A program made the position numbers and the translations under genes. Shown one piece after another: positions 44,342 through 53,237 of a DNA stretch of 64,000 nt. The notes under the pieces were generated by a model. That model worked only from the letters and a program-made list of their open reading frames with translations, was not told where the DNA came from and searched no databases. Origin of the DNA: Planctomycetales bacterium ZRK34 (GTDB lineage Bacteria; Planctomycetota; Phycisphaerae; Phycisphaerales; Zrk34). The DNA lies in assembly GCA_014873095.1 (NCBI GenBank), contig CP050848.1:868001-932000 (forward strand), in the 5' to 3' direction. How positions within the stretch are numbered: the first letter of the stretch is position 1; every line of letters begins with the position of its first letter.

Positions 44342-44965
44342 TCACGTTCCGAAGATGCGATCGCCGGCGTCGCCGAGGCCGGGCATGATGTAGCCGTGGT
44401 CGTTGAGTTTTTCATCGATCGTGCAGACGTAAATCGACACATCCGAGTGTGCATGCTGCACGGCCGCAACACCCTCGGGGGCGCCCAGTATCGACATCAA
44501 CTTGATGCGCGGCACAGCCCACCGCTTCAGGGCCTCGATGGCGGCGTTCGCCGAGCCGCCCGTGGCCAGCATCGGGTCGACAACCACCGCCACGTCCGGC
44601 GGATCGTTCGACGGCAGCTTGTGGTAATACTCGACCGGCTGAAGCGTCTGCTCATCGCGGTAAAAACCCAGATGGCGCACCTCGGCGTCGGGCATCGCTT
44701 CGAGCATGGCGTCGACCATGCCCAACCCAGCCCGGAGAATCGGCACGATGGCGATCCGCTCAGCCAGGCGCTGGCCCTGCGTGGTCGTCAGTGGTGTGGT
44801 GACTTCGACGGGTTTGAGCTTCAGATCGCGCAGGGCTTCGTTGGTCTGCACATAAGTCAGCCGGGCGATGATCCGCCGAAACTCGGCCGACCCCGTCGCC
44901 GCGTCGCGTAGCTGCGTCAGGCCATCGGCCACCAGCGGATGATCATTGACATAGACCTGACCCAT
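44342..44965 (-). CDS. upp: uracil phosphoribosyltransferase
   Basis: A 207-residue salvage enzyme forming UMP from uracil and PRPP. VVVDPMLATGGSANAAIEAL is the PRPP-binding loop, and IVPILRAGLGMVDAMLEAMP, FYRDEQTLQPVEYYHKLP and IMPGLGDAGDRIFGT (uracil site and C-terminus) are diagnostic. The ATG at 44965 has GGAG 9 bases upstream; a longer in-frame extension has no support. Confidence 0.96.
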   Translation of the reverse strand: MGQVYVNDHPLVADGLTQLRDAATGSAEFRRIIARLTYVQTNEALRDLKLKPVEVTTPLTTTQGQRLAERIAIVPILRAGLGMVDAMLEAMPDAEVRHLGFYRDEQTLQPVEYYHKLPSNDPPDVAVVVDPMLATGGSANAAIEALKRWAVPRIKLMSILGAPEGVAAVQHAHSDVSIYVCTIDEKLNDHGYIMPGLGDAGDRIFGT

Positions 44966-45074
44966 GGACGGTGTCTCCGTGTACGGTGTGCGCCGAGAGC
45001 GATTACGGCAAACGTCGGCAAACAGCATAACACGGATATTCACCAACGGGCGAGCAGCCACACGCCGACGGCGC

Positions 45075-45110
45075 GAAAAGACGAGCGGCCTCAGCGTGTG
45101 AGACCGCCCG
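45075..45110 (-). terminator. terminator of the alkaline phosphatase gene
   Basis: On the minus strand an 11-bp stem (45100-45110 with 45082-45092, two G-U pairs) is followed by TCTTTTC. It lies 28 bp after the stop codon at 45138 and separates the gene from upp. Confidence 0.8.
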
Positions 45111-45137
45111 TGTGTCATTGAATTGTCAGGGCGACAT

Positions 45138-46679
45138 TCAGCGGCGACGGATCAGCGTGACCAGTCCCATGCTCAGAACCACCAGACCGGCGGGCTCGGG
45201 CACGTTGCCGTACATCGCGGCGGCGGACCAGGTGTTGAACCCGGCGCCGTCGCTGATCATCAGAATCACGTTCTTGGCGTCCCACCGCCCGTCACCGTCC
45301 ATGGCCTCAGCCATGATGGTGTTGATGTCGGTGTTGTCGACGTAGGTTCCGTCGAAGCCGTCAAACCCGTAACGGTCGCCAAGCTGGTCGTCGGCGCCGT
45401 CGATCAGGGACAGCAGCAACTCGCTGCCGGGGCCCTTGGCGAAGATCGGCACCAGGGCGTTGGTGTGGTTGCCGGAGATGTAGGTATGACCGGGGAGGTT
45501 GCCTTCGCCGTTGTCGGTGAGCTGATCGTAGGCGACGGTGGTGCCGTCGGGGCCGACGAGGAAGCCGCATTCGTGGTCGGCGGTGAGGATGACCAGGGTG
45601 TTGTCCCAGTTGTTGCCGTTGGTGTTGGCGGTCAGGTACTCATCGACAGCCTTGACGGAGTTTTCGAAGTCGATCTGCTCTTCGATGGCGCGACCGAGCG
45701 TGCGGGCGTGGTTGGCCCAGTCAACGGCGCCGCCTTCGACGTGCAGGAAGAAGCCCTGCTCGTTGGGGTCGCTGGAATTGCCGTCGAGGATGTTCAGCGC
45801 GGCGCGGGTCATGGTTTCGAGCGTCGGCACATCGGCGTTGAACGGATCTTCATACGGCGCGTCGGAAGCGTTGGCGCCACTGCGGGACTGCTGCAGGGTG
45901 GTGCCGACTTCGGGGATGCCGAGGTAGCGACCGGAGATCGAGTCATCGAGGGCGAGCGCGTCGAAGGCCGCCTTGGTATGCACGACCTGGAAACCGCTGG
46001 AGGTGGTGCCGCCGGCGCCGGAGCCCATGTCGGCCCAGGCTTCATCGCCACCGATGTAACGGGTGGAACCGGAGGCGACATTGCCGTTATTGTTATAGCC
46101 GGGGTGACCGCAGCCCATGATCACATCCAGCACGGGCGTGGTCGGATTGGCGACGGAGCCGCCGTTGCCGTAGATCATCTGCGTGGCAATGCCGGCGTAG
46201 TCGTTGCGGCTGAGGCTGTGGGCGTTGCTCATCGCGGCGGGCGTGGCGTGTGAGAACTGCACGCTGCTGATCGTGCCGGTCTTGCGACCGGTGGCGTGGG
46301 CGGTTTCGACGATGGTGGTCAGGTCTTCGCCGGTATCGCTGATGTTGATCGAGCCGTTGTAGGTTTTCTGACCGGTCGCCAGGGCGGTGCCGGCGGCGGC
46401 GGAGTCGGTATACGTGGTCATGGTCCACTCATACCCGTTGAAGTAGAACGGGCCGCCGGCCTGCGGGGTTTCGTCCCACATCATCGCCGGATCGTAGACG
46501 ACGTTGGGGTCCTGCACGCCGGTGCCAAGGGGATTGGCGCTGAGATTCAGCGGATAGGTGGTGCAGGCGACCTTGAGCCAGTCGTCGCCTTCGTAGAACG
46601 GCACCGCGCGGGCGACCTGCGGGAAAAGTCCCGCCGCACCGGCGATCAAGGCCAAGGCCAGTTTCTTGCGTGGGGTCAT
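45138..46679 (-). CDS. alkaline phosphatase with PEP-CTERM anchor, apparently permuted
   Basis: A 513-residue exported PhoA-family phosphatase. The signal peptide is residues 1-25. Active-site parts seen are Ser93 nucleophile (TDSAAAGTALATG), Thr146 (SHATPAA), Glu315/Asp320/His324 (HVEGGAVDWANHA), Asp368/His369 (TADHEC) and His405 (GNHTN). The first metal-binding strand, normally near the mature N-terminus, is absent there; KNVILMISDGAGFNTW instead lies at residues 469-484 with Asp477, directly before VPEPAGLVVLSMGLVTLI and its basic tail. The start has AAAGGA upstream. All ligands are present if the C-terminal strand folds into the usual place. Confidence 0.9.
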   Translation of the reverse strand: MTPRKKLALALIAGAAGLFPQVARAVPFYEGDDWLKVACTTYPLNLSANPLGTGVQDPNVVYDPAMMWDETPQAGGPFYFNGYEWTMTTYTDSAAAGTALATGQKTYNGSINISDTGEDLTTIVETAHATGRKTGTISSVQFSHATPAAMSNAHSLSRNDYAGIATQMIYGNGGSVANPTTPVLDVIMGCGHPGYNNNGNVASGSTRYIGGDEAWADMGSGAGGTTSSGFQVVHTKAAFDALALDDSISGRYLGIPEVGTTLQQSRSGANASDAPYEDPFNADVPTLETMTRAALNILDGNSSDPNEQGFFLHVEGGAVDWANHARTLGRAIEEQIDFENSVKAVDEYLTANTNGNNWDNTLVILTADHECGFLVGPDGTTVAYDQLTDNGEGNLPGHTYISGNHTNALVPIFAKGPGSELLLSLIDGADDQLGDRYGFDGFDGTYVDNTDINTIMAEAMDGDGRWDAKNVILMISDGAGFNTWSAAAMYGNVPEPAGLVVLSMGLVTLIRRR

Positions 46680-47185
46680 CAGAAGAGTCCTTTCAGAGTC
46701 ATGCGTGAAATAGCGAACACATGCGGGGTGGATCACCGCGCCAAACAGCCGATCCGGCGGCCCCGGTGCACACCGATACCGCCGACGAAACAAAGGCTGC
46801 TTCGCCCAAAAAACAACGCTCTGGCAATTCGCCAACCCTCCACCGGCCGGCCGTCGCGAGCAGTCAGCGAGTACCAGATATTCCGATCCGTAACGATGAA
46901 ATCATGCTATTTCTGACGTATGTGCCCGGCGTGGGATCAAAGTTAGACCACGGTGAGCCTGTGTGAGAAAACAATCTGTATACCCCTATGATTCATCCGC
47001 TTATGTCATCTAATGCCCCATCGCCCATCCGGCGGAGTCCATCGGGGCGGGTGGGGCAGAAACACCGCCGATGGGCTCAACGACTGGGTTATTTTACCCA
47101 GCCATGAAATCAACGAATCGCACCACACCGTGATTATTGGCCCAAAATCGACGCTTTAGGCGATTTGTACCGATTATGCCGGGTT
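46680..47185. other. intergenic region upstream of alkaline phosphatase
   Basis: No convincing gene. It holds inverted repeats near 47028-47075 (GCCCATC..GGCGG with CCGCCGATGGGC) and CTGGGT/ACCCAG at 47084-47101. No clear -35/-10 pair for the phosphatase was found. Phosphate-box-like direct repeats were looked for and not seen. Confidence 0.5.
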
Positions 47186-47201
47186 TGGCATGCCGCGTGC
47201 A
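47186..47201 (+). promoter_or_regulatory. candidate sigma-54 promoter
   Basis: TGGCATGCCGCGTGCA matches TGGCACG-N4-TTGCA except at two positions and keeps GG and GC with 10-bp spacing. It faces a short non-coding interval that ends at a strong terminator. Confidence 0.6.
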
Positions 47202-47212
47202 ATAACTCAGTT

Positions 47213-47398
47213 GGCGACTACCCTGGGCGGAGGTGATAAGGTCCGAATCGGCCATGGCCTTGCCGGTCGGTACCCGACGGGTTCCGCAAAAACGCCCGAA
47301 GATGATTCGGAGAAAGATGATCTTTTCAACCACGGTTTCCCACCCACGACCGTGGCAACCCCCCGGCAAAGTCGGATGCCGGGGGGCATTTTTTTGTA
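47213..47398 (+). ncRNA. candidate sigma-54-dependent small RNA
   Basis: About 185 bases from the expected start (12 bases past the -12 element) to a strong terminator at 47359-47395 (10-bp stem CCCCCCGGCA/TGCCGGGGGG, then TTTTTTT). It holds GGAGGTGAT at 47230-47238, a perfect Shine-Dalgarno, but no well-spaced start codon; the short frames inside have no family match. It could be a regulatory RNA or encode a very short peptide. Confidence 0.45.
47359..47395 (+). terminator. strong rho-independent terminator
   Basis: A 10-bp perfect GC stem and 8-base loop are followed by CA and seven T. There is no plus-strand gene before it except the candidate small RNA. Confidence 0.9.
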
Positions 47399-47544
47399 TG
47401 CGGACGGGGGTTGGTGATTGATTGATGATGTGGCTGGCGGAGGGTGGCTTACTGCGCCCCTGCGGGGCAGCCGTTAACGAGTCGTCACCCTCATCACCCT
47501 CTTTAGCCGGGCCGCTACGCGGCCCCGGTCTCCGCAATCCATGG

Positions 47545-50500
47545 TCAACCGAATCCGCCGCCGCCGGGGGTCTGCAGCGTGACCACATCGCCGGGGTTCA
47601 CATCGAATTCGGCCAGCGATGGCAACGACTCGTCCGTGTCCGATCCGGTGCGACGCAGAAGGTTGCGGCCGGGCTCGCCGGCCCCGCCGCTGTGCAACCC
47701 GAACGGGGCTTTGGTGCGGCGCTGGGTCAGCAGCGACACCTGCATCGGTTGCAGATATTCGATGGCGCGTGTGATGCCATCTCCGCCGCGATGTTCACCT
47801 TCGCCGCCGGAACCTTCACGTACGGCAAACTGTCGCACGCGCAGCGGGTACTGCTGCTCGAGGATTTCAACATCGGTCAGGCGCGTGTTGGTCATGTGCG
47901 TATGCACGGCCGAGGCACCGTCGAAGTCCGGGCCGGCGCCCGCCCCGCCGCCGAGCGTTTCGTAATACCCGAAGCGGTCGTTGCCGAAGACGAAGTTGTT
48001 CATCGTGCCCTGGCTGGCCGCCGCGATGCCGAGCGCGCCGAAAAACATGTCGACGATGCGCTGTGACAGTTCGACATTGCCGCCGACCACGGCCGCGTGT
48101 TTTGTCGCATCCTCGCAGACCGGCGGATTGAGCATGCACTCGGGCAATACGATTTCGACCGGGTCGAGCACCCCGGCGTTCAGCGGAATGTCCTGGTCAA
48201 TCAGGCAGCGCAGGCAATACAGCACGGCGGCCTGCACGATGGCGCGGTTGGCGTTGAGGCTGTTATCGTTGACGGGACCGGTACCGGTGAAGTCGACGGT
48301 CATGCGGTCGCCGGCGACGGTGATCGTGAGTTTCAGCGGCGCACCGTCGTCGAGCGCATCGTCGAAGGTGTATTGCCCATCATCCAGCGCAGCGATGGCG
48401 GCGCGACACTGGGCCGCGGCCGCGTCACGAATGTAGCCCATGTACGCATTGACGACCGGCCAGGTGAAGCGATCGATCACGCCCGTCAACTCGCGCCAGC
48501 CGACGTGATTGGCCGCCAGCGCCGCCCGCACGTCGGCGACATTCACATCGACCGCCCGCGACGGGTAAGGCCCGGCGACCAGCGCCTCCCGCAGAGACGC
48601 CTCGTCGAATCGGCCGTCACGCACGATGCGCAAGTTGCGCAACACAACGCCTTCTTCCGCGAGGTTTTTCGCAAACGGAAACGCCGACCCGGGACGAAGT
48701 CCGCCGATCTCAGCGTGATGGGCGCGCGAGGCGGTGAAAAAACGCAGGTGCTCACCCGAAGCGTCAAACACGGGTGTGATGACGGTCAGATCCGGCAGGT
48801 GCGACCCGCCGAGATCAGGGTCGTTGGTGATGTACGCTTCGCCGGGGCGCAGTTGCTTCACCGTGTGGAGCAGCCCGCGCACGGACTCGCTCATCGCGCC
48901 CAGGTGCACGGGAATGTGCGGCGCATTGACGACGAGATCACCATTGGCATCGAGGATCGCACAGGAAAAATCCAGTCGCTGCTTCACATTCACCGACAGC
49001 GCGGTTCGCTGCAAAGTCGTGCCCATCTGCGTGGCGATGTGGGTGAAGTGATTGTTGAACAGTTCAAGCCGCACGGGGTCGCAGACGGTCGTGGTGTCAT
49101 CCGTGGCAGGCTTATCACCGCCCGCATGATGCGTCACGACCAGGTCGTAATGCTCGTTCATCACGGCGGTCCACCCGGGGTCGATCACGATCGTGCTGAA
49201 CGACTCGGCGACGATGGCCGGGCCGTCAATCCGGTCCCCGGGGTGCAGGCGTTCGCGCTCGTAGCGGGCCGCGTCATGGGCGACACCGTCGAAGTAAACG
49301 GCGCATCGGCCGGTCGGCTCGGGGCGGCGATCACGCGGTTCGGCGGTCGGCATGGCGGGTTTATCCGTGCGACCGGTGACTTCGATGCGCATCGTGGCGA
49401 TCTCGATTGCGCGATCGTGATGAACATGACCGTAAAGCTGCTGATGCATGGCGGCAAAAGCCCCGGCCCAGTCGCCATCATCCGGCTGACGCACCGTGAT
49501 CGGCGTCTGCTCGCCTTCGTAACGCAGGTCCATCAGCCGCACGGGTGGCTGAATGTTCCGCTCGTCATCGACTTCATCGGCGACCTCGGCACGAATCGCT
49601 TCGTCCATCGCGGCAAACTCGCTTTCAAGTTCAGCGAGCGTGTTGTCATCCAGCGGCCTGAGCACAGACTTTTCGGCGAAGCGTTTGACGTCGGCCATGC
49701 CGATGCCCCATGCGCTGAGAATGCCCGCCAGTGGACTCAGCAACACGCGCTCGATGCCCAGCGAGCCCGCGATCGCACACGCATGCTGCGCCCCGGCCCC
49801 GCCGAAGCTGACCAGCACATGATCGGCGGGGTCATACCCGCGCGCGGCGCTGATAGCCCGAATCGCCGTGGCCATGCGCAGGTTCGCCACGCGTGTGAAT
49901 CCGTCGGCAATCTCGCGGGGCGACATGCGGTGATCCATCTGCTCGGCGATTGCGTCGAGGCGATGCTTCACCGCATCGTCATCGAGCGCAAACGGAAACC
50001 GCTCGCGATCGATCTTGCCGTTGAAAAGGTTGATGTCGGTCACGGTCAGCGGTCCGCCGCGCCCGTAGCAGGCCGGGCCGGGGTCAGCGCCGGCGCTGTC
50101 TGGGCCGACGGTCAGACGCTGGCCGTCGAAACGGCAGATCGATCCGCCGCCGGCCGCCACGGTTTCAATCGCATACATCGGACTGACCACGCGCACGCCG
50201 GCCTTTTCACCGGTGTACTGATACTCGTACTCACCGTCGTAGCGAGCCACATCCGTCGAGGTGCCGCCCATGTCGAATCCGATCGCCTGCTCAAAGCCCG
50301 CCGCCTCAGCCACGTGTGCAAACCCGACCACACCCCCGGCCGGCCCGCTGAGCAGCGAGTCTTTCCCGGCGAATTTGAGCCCGTGTACCAGCGCCCCTGC
50401 CGAGGTCATCATCTGCAGATTCACCTGCGGCATGGCGTCCAGCAAACGTCGCACATACCCGCGAATCACCGGCGAAAGATAAGCGTCGAGCACCGACGTC

Positions 50501-51123
50501 TGTGCCCGGTCCAGCGCCCCGATCGTCGGGGTCAGCCCCGTCGAAGTCGATACCTGCTCAAAACCCATCGACTCAGCGACCTGCGCGACGCGCTGTTCGT
50601 GGGCCGGATTCGCATAGGCATTGATCAGGCACACACCCAGCGCGCCGATGCCCTGCTCACGGAGCCGGGCGAGTCTCGATTCAACCTGCAGTTCATCGAG
50701 TGGTGTGAGCACTTCGCCGTCGGCGGCGAGGCGTTCGTCGATCTCCGCCACGGTCTGATACAGCGGCGCGGGTTTGACGATATCGAGTTTGAACAAGTGC
50801 GGCCGAGCCTGCGTGCCGATTTCGATGAGGTCGGCGAAGCCGCGCGTCGTGATGAATCCAACCGAAGCGCCTTTGCGCTCGAGCAGCGCGTTGGTACCGC
50901 GTGTCGTGCCGAGGCGGACATTCACCGGCCCGATCGGCTCATCATCGCCGAGGCCCATGATGCTGCGAATCGCCGCCACCGGCGCGCCGCCAGGCGCATC
51001 GGCCGGTAGGCGATTCAACAACTTGCGCGTGTGCAACTTGCCATCGGGGCTGCGACCGACGCAGTCGGTGAAGGTGCCGCCGACGTCGATCCAGAATGAC
51101 CAGCGGGCGTCGGAATTCGTCAT
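47545..51123 (-). CDS. fused hydantoinase A/B, 5-oxoprolinase-like
   Basis: 1192 residues joining the two subunits of N-methylhydantoinase/acetophenone carboxylase type enzymes, as in eukaryotic-style 5-oxoprolinase. The HyuA half has WIDVGGTFTDCV at residue ~10, GFDMGGTSTDVA and HVLVSFGGAGAQHACAIA (ASKHA ATPase motifs). The HyuB half begins near residue 690 (RLELFNNHFTHIATQMGTTL) with NDPDLGGSHLPD and TFDDALDDGAPLKL. It probably opens a cyclic amide with ATP, perhaps 5-oxoproline to glutamate. It overlaps the upstream SLOG-like gene by 4 bp. 47399-47544 after it holds GC palindromes only. Confidence 0.92.
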   Translation of the reverse strand: MTNSDARWSFWIDVGGTFTDCVGRSPDGKLHTRKLLNRLPADAPGGAPVAAIRSIMGLGDDEPIGPVNVRLGTTRGTNALLERKGASVGFITTRGFADLIEIGTQARPHLFKLDIVKPAPLYQTVAEIDERLAADGEVLTPLDELQVESRLARLREQGIGALGVCLINAYANPAHEQRVAQVAESMGFEQVSTSTGLTPTIGALDRAQTSVLDAYLSPVIRGYVRRLLDAMPQVNLQMMTSAGALVHGLKFAGKDSLLSGPAGGVVGFAHVAEAAGFEQAIGFDMGGTSTDVARYDGEYEYQYTGEKAGVRVVSPMYAIETVAAGGGSICRFDGQRLTVGPDSAGADPGPACYGRGGPLTVTDINLFNGKIDRERFPFALDDDAVKHRLDAIAEQMDHRMSPREIADGFTRVANLRMATAIRAISAARGYDPADHVLVSFGGAGAQHACAIAGSLGIERVLLSPLAGILSAWGIGMADVKRFAEKSVLRPLDDNTLAELESEFAAMDEAIRAEVADEVDDERNIQPPVRLMDLRYEGEQTPITVRQPDDGDWAGAFAAMHQQLYGHVHHDRAIEIATMRIEVTGRTDKPAMPTAEPRDRRPEPTGRCAVYFDGVAHDAARYERERLHPGDRIDGPAIVAESFSTIVIDPGWTAVMNEHYDLVVTHHAGGDKPATDDTTTVCDPVRLELFNNHFTHIATQMGTTLQRTALSVNVKQRLDFSCAILDANGDLVVNAPHIPVHLGAMSESVRGLLHTVKQLRPGEAYITNDPDLGGSHLPDLTVITPVFDASGEHLRFFTASRAHHAEIGGLRPGSAFPFAKNLAEEGVVLRNLRIVRDGRFDEASLREALVAGPYPSRAVDVNVADVRAALAANHVGWRELTGVIDRFTWPVVNAYMGYIRDAAAAQCRAAIAALDDGQYTFDDALDDGAPLKLTITVAGDRMTVDFTGTGPVNDNSLNANRAIVQAAVLYCLRCLIDQDIPLNAGVLDPVEIVLPECMLNPPVCEDATKHAAVVGGNVELSQRIVDMFFGALGIAAASQGTMNNFVFGNDRFGYYETLGGGAGAGPDFDGASAVHTHMTNTRLTDVEILEQQYPLRVRQFAVREGSGGEGEHRGGDGITRAIEYLQPMQVSLLTQRRTKAPFGLHSGGAGEPGRNLLRRTGSDTDESLPSLAEFDVNPGDVVTLQTPGGGGFG

Positions 51124-51629
51124 GCCTCGTCCACCGGTTCGATCAGCGAGAAGGCCAGCTCGACAGCCTGCTCGGCGGTGTCCGCAGTCGGCAGCGGGTC
51201 GACCGCCGGTGAGGCCTGCAGCTTCCACGACCCAAGCAGCACGACCGGCTTGTTGATCTTCTTCGCCAGGGCGATCTCGCTGAGCGTGCCCCACCCGCCG
51301 GCAATGGCGATCAACGCATCGGCGGCACAGACGTTGATCCAGTTGCGGGCGTCGCCGAGCCCAGTGCGCAGGGCGATTTCGATGTACGGATTGACCTTGC
51401 AACCTTTGCGATGGGTGTCTTTGAGGATGCCGATGGTCAGTCCCCCGGCCTCGTTGGCGCCGCGCGCCGCCGCCTCCATGACACCCCCGCGCCCGCCGCA
51501 CAATAACACCGCTCCGCGCTTGGCGATGAGTCGCCCAACGTCCGCCGCCAAGGCATCGACAGCCGCATCGCATGCCGATGCCCCCATCACACCGATGATG
51601 ATTCGATCTCGCACAGTCATGGCGATCAT
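51120..51629 (-). CDS. TIGR00725/LOG-like nucleotide-binding protein
   Basis: A 169-residue Rossmann-type protein of the SLOG group. IIIGVMGASA, LLCGGRGGVMEAAARGANEA and IAIAGGWGTLSEIALAKKIN correspond to the GGxxGxM and PGGxGTxxE motifs of LOG cytokinin-activating and lysine-decarboxylase-like proteins, here with AGGWGTLSE. Its substrate is unknown. Coupled translation with the hydantoinase suggests a shared pathway, but that is an inference. A second ATG at 51620 is also possible. Confidence 0.82.
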   Translation of the reverse strand: MIAMTVRDRIIIGVMGASACDAAVDALAADVGRLIAKRGAVLLCGGRGGVMEAAARGANEAGGLTIGILKDTHRKGCKVNPYIEIALRTGLGDARNWINVCAADALIAIAGGWGTLSEIALAKKINKPVVLLGSWKLQASPAVDPLPTADTAEQAVELAFSLIEPVDEA

Positions 51630-51687
51630 GTTACAGCGCCGAAGCAGGCGGGTCGCGTCAAACCATACGCCTGATTATGATGATGGG

Positions 51688-52257
51688 ATGACTGACTTCG
51701 ATACTCAAGCTTACGGACCGGGTGTGGCCGAGTTGCTGCAACCGCGTGTGATGCCGCTGGGCCCGGGCGTGCCGGATGTGAAGATGCTGGACAAGCTGCG
51801 GGCGATGACCCCGGAGCAGGTCTTCAACGGCCGGCCGATCTTCGATGAAGCCATGGCCCAGGCGGCCCTCAGCGGCATCTGGCTCTACCACGACTACCTC
51901 GACGAATCGCACATCATCAGCCAGTCGATCAACACCTCCACCGGCAGTTTCTGGCACGGCATCATGCACCGACGCGAGCCGGACTACTCCAACGCCAAAT
52001 ACTGGTTCCGCCGCGTGGGTCGACATGACGTGTTCACCCCGCTGGCCGAAGCCGCCGCCGAATTGACCGCCGAAACCACCGAGACCCGACTCGTGCACCT
52101 GACCAGCGAGCCGGCGTGGGATCCGTTTGACTTCGTCGACCTCGTCGAGAAGGCGTCTGACGAAGGCGGCGAGCTCGAACGCCTCTGCGTCGAGATTCAG
52201 ACCCGCGAATGGTGGCTGCTGTTTGACTACTGCTGGCGCGCTGCGACCGGCAAGTAA
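51688..52257 (+). CDS. conserved protein of unknown function
   Basis: A 189-residue soluble protein. A striking block is GIWLYHDYLDESHIISQSIN, then SFWHGIMHRREPDYSNAKYW and FRRVGRHDVF, rich in His, Trp and Tyr as in a metal or nucleotide site. I know similar sequences as conserved bacterial hypotheticals but no function. ATG 51688 is used; the frame is open upstream, where it overlaps the SLOG-like gene. There is no signal peptide. Confidence 0.7.
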   Translation: MTDFDTQAYGPGVAELLQPRVMPLGPGVPDVKMLDKLRAMTPEQVFNGRPIFDEAMAQAALSGIWLYHDYLDESHIISQSINTSTGSFWHGIMHRREPDYSNAKYWFRRVGRHDVFTPLAEAAAELTAETTETRLVHLTSEPAWDPFDFVDLVEKASDEGGELERLCVEIQTREWWLLFDYCWRAATGK

Positions 52258-52319
52258 CACCCCCCGCCACAGAAAACCCGCGAACTGCATGACGGCCAGC
52301 GCGTCTGTACAATAGACGC

Positions 52320-53168
52320 ATGCGCTTTTTGCTTTTCATACCGCTGATGGCCCTGCTGCTCGGGGCCGCGCCGCTGACCGAGTCGCAACAGACGCGCCTT
52401 GAAACCGCCGACGACGCTTCGGCGACGGTCGACGAGGCGGCGTTCTACGCGCTCCTGGAAAACGCCGCCGAGTGGGAGCCCAGCGAGGCGGGCGCGATGA
52501 TTCCCGATTACGCCGACATCCTGCAAAACCCCACCGACTGGCGCGGCAAGCTGTGCCTGATCGAAGGTGTGTTGTTGAGTCGTCTGCCTGAGCAGAAGTT
52601 CGCTCGCAGCGGGTGGGAACACGTGCGCGGCTTGGTGATTCAAATCGCCGGATTCGACAAGCCGCGCAAGCAGATCAGTCCCGATGACATGATCATCATC
52701 TACCTGACCGATCCGCCGGAGCTTCACGCGCCCAAGATCGCGCTGGACCCGAACATGCTCGCCGAGACCGGATCGAACATCCGCCTGGCCGCGCGGTTTT
52801 TCAAGGTCGTCACCGAAAAGAACACCCGCGACGAGTCACGCCTGTACCTCACCTTCGTCGGGCAACACGTGGCCAAGCTCGAACGCAACGCTTCGAGCAG
52901 CTCGCACTTTGTTCCGCTGATCATCGCCGCCTTCGCCCTGCTCGCTGGATATTTCATCTTTCGCATCCTCCGCAAGGGCAAGGGCATGCTCGCCACGTCG
53001 AATCAGCTTGCCGAGCACATCGCCAAAAAACGCGCCGAGCGCGAGGCCCGCGATGAAGGTGAGATCGAACCCGAGGATGAAGACATCGACCTGCCGGAAA
53101 ACCCCGTCGACGCGCTGGACTCGCTGGCCAATAAGCACCGCGAGCGTGAAAACGACCAGTCGCTATAA
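52320..53168 (+). CDS. envelope protein of unknown function
   Basis: 282 residues. A signal peptide (MRFLLFIPLMALLLGAAPLT), a 160-residue periplasmic region (DYADILQNPTDWRGKLCLIE, LVIQIAGFDKPRKQISPDDM), one membrane helix near residue 205 (VPLIIAAFALLAGYFIFRIL), and an acidic cytosolic tail. TACAAT ends 6 bases before the ATG with no ribosome site, so the mRNA is probably leaderless. The function is unknown. Confidence 0.7.
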   Translation: MRFLLFIPLMALLLGAAPLTESQQTRLETADDASATVDEAAFYALLENAAEWEPSEAGAMIPDYADILQNPTDWRGKLCLIEGVLLSRLPEQKFARSGWEHVRGLVIQIAGFDKPRKQISPDDMIIIYLTDPPELHAPKIALDPNMLAETGSNIRLAARFFKVVTEKNTRDESRLYLTFVGQHVAKLERNASSSSHFVPLIIAAFALLAGYFIFRILRKGKGMLATSNQLAEHIAKKRAEREARDEGEIEPEDEDIDLPENPVDALDSLANKHRERENDQSL

Positions 53169-53237
53169 TCCAACCCGTCGCTCACGCTCCGAGCTCTGCC
53201 CTGACCCCCAACCCCTGACCCCAAGCCCCCGATCACC

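Noticed and set aside
47190-47417. 75-codon frame within the candidate small RNA
   Set aside because: It starts inside the sigma-54 site and runs through the terminator; the protein has no family match.
47094-47588. 164-codon minus-strand frame
   Set aside because: It overlaps the hydantoinase 3' end and the terminator region, with low-complexity content.
48097-51009. 970-codon open frame on the plus strand
   Set aside because: It is antisense to the fused hydantoinase, arises from high GC third positions, has no ribosome site and no recognisable domain.
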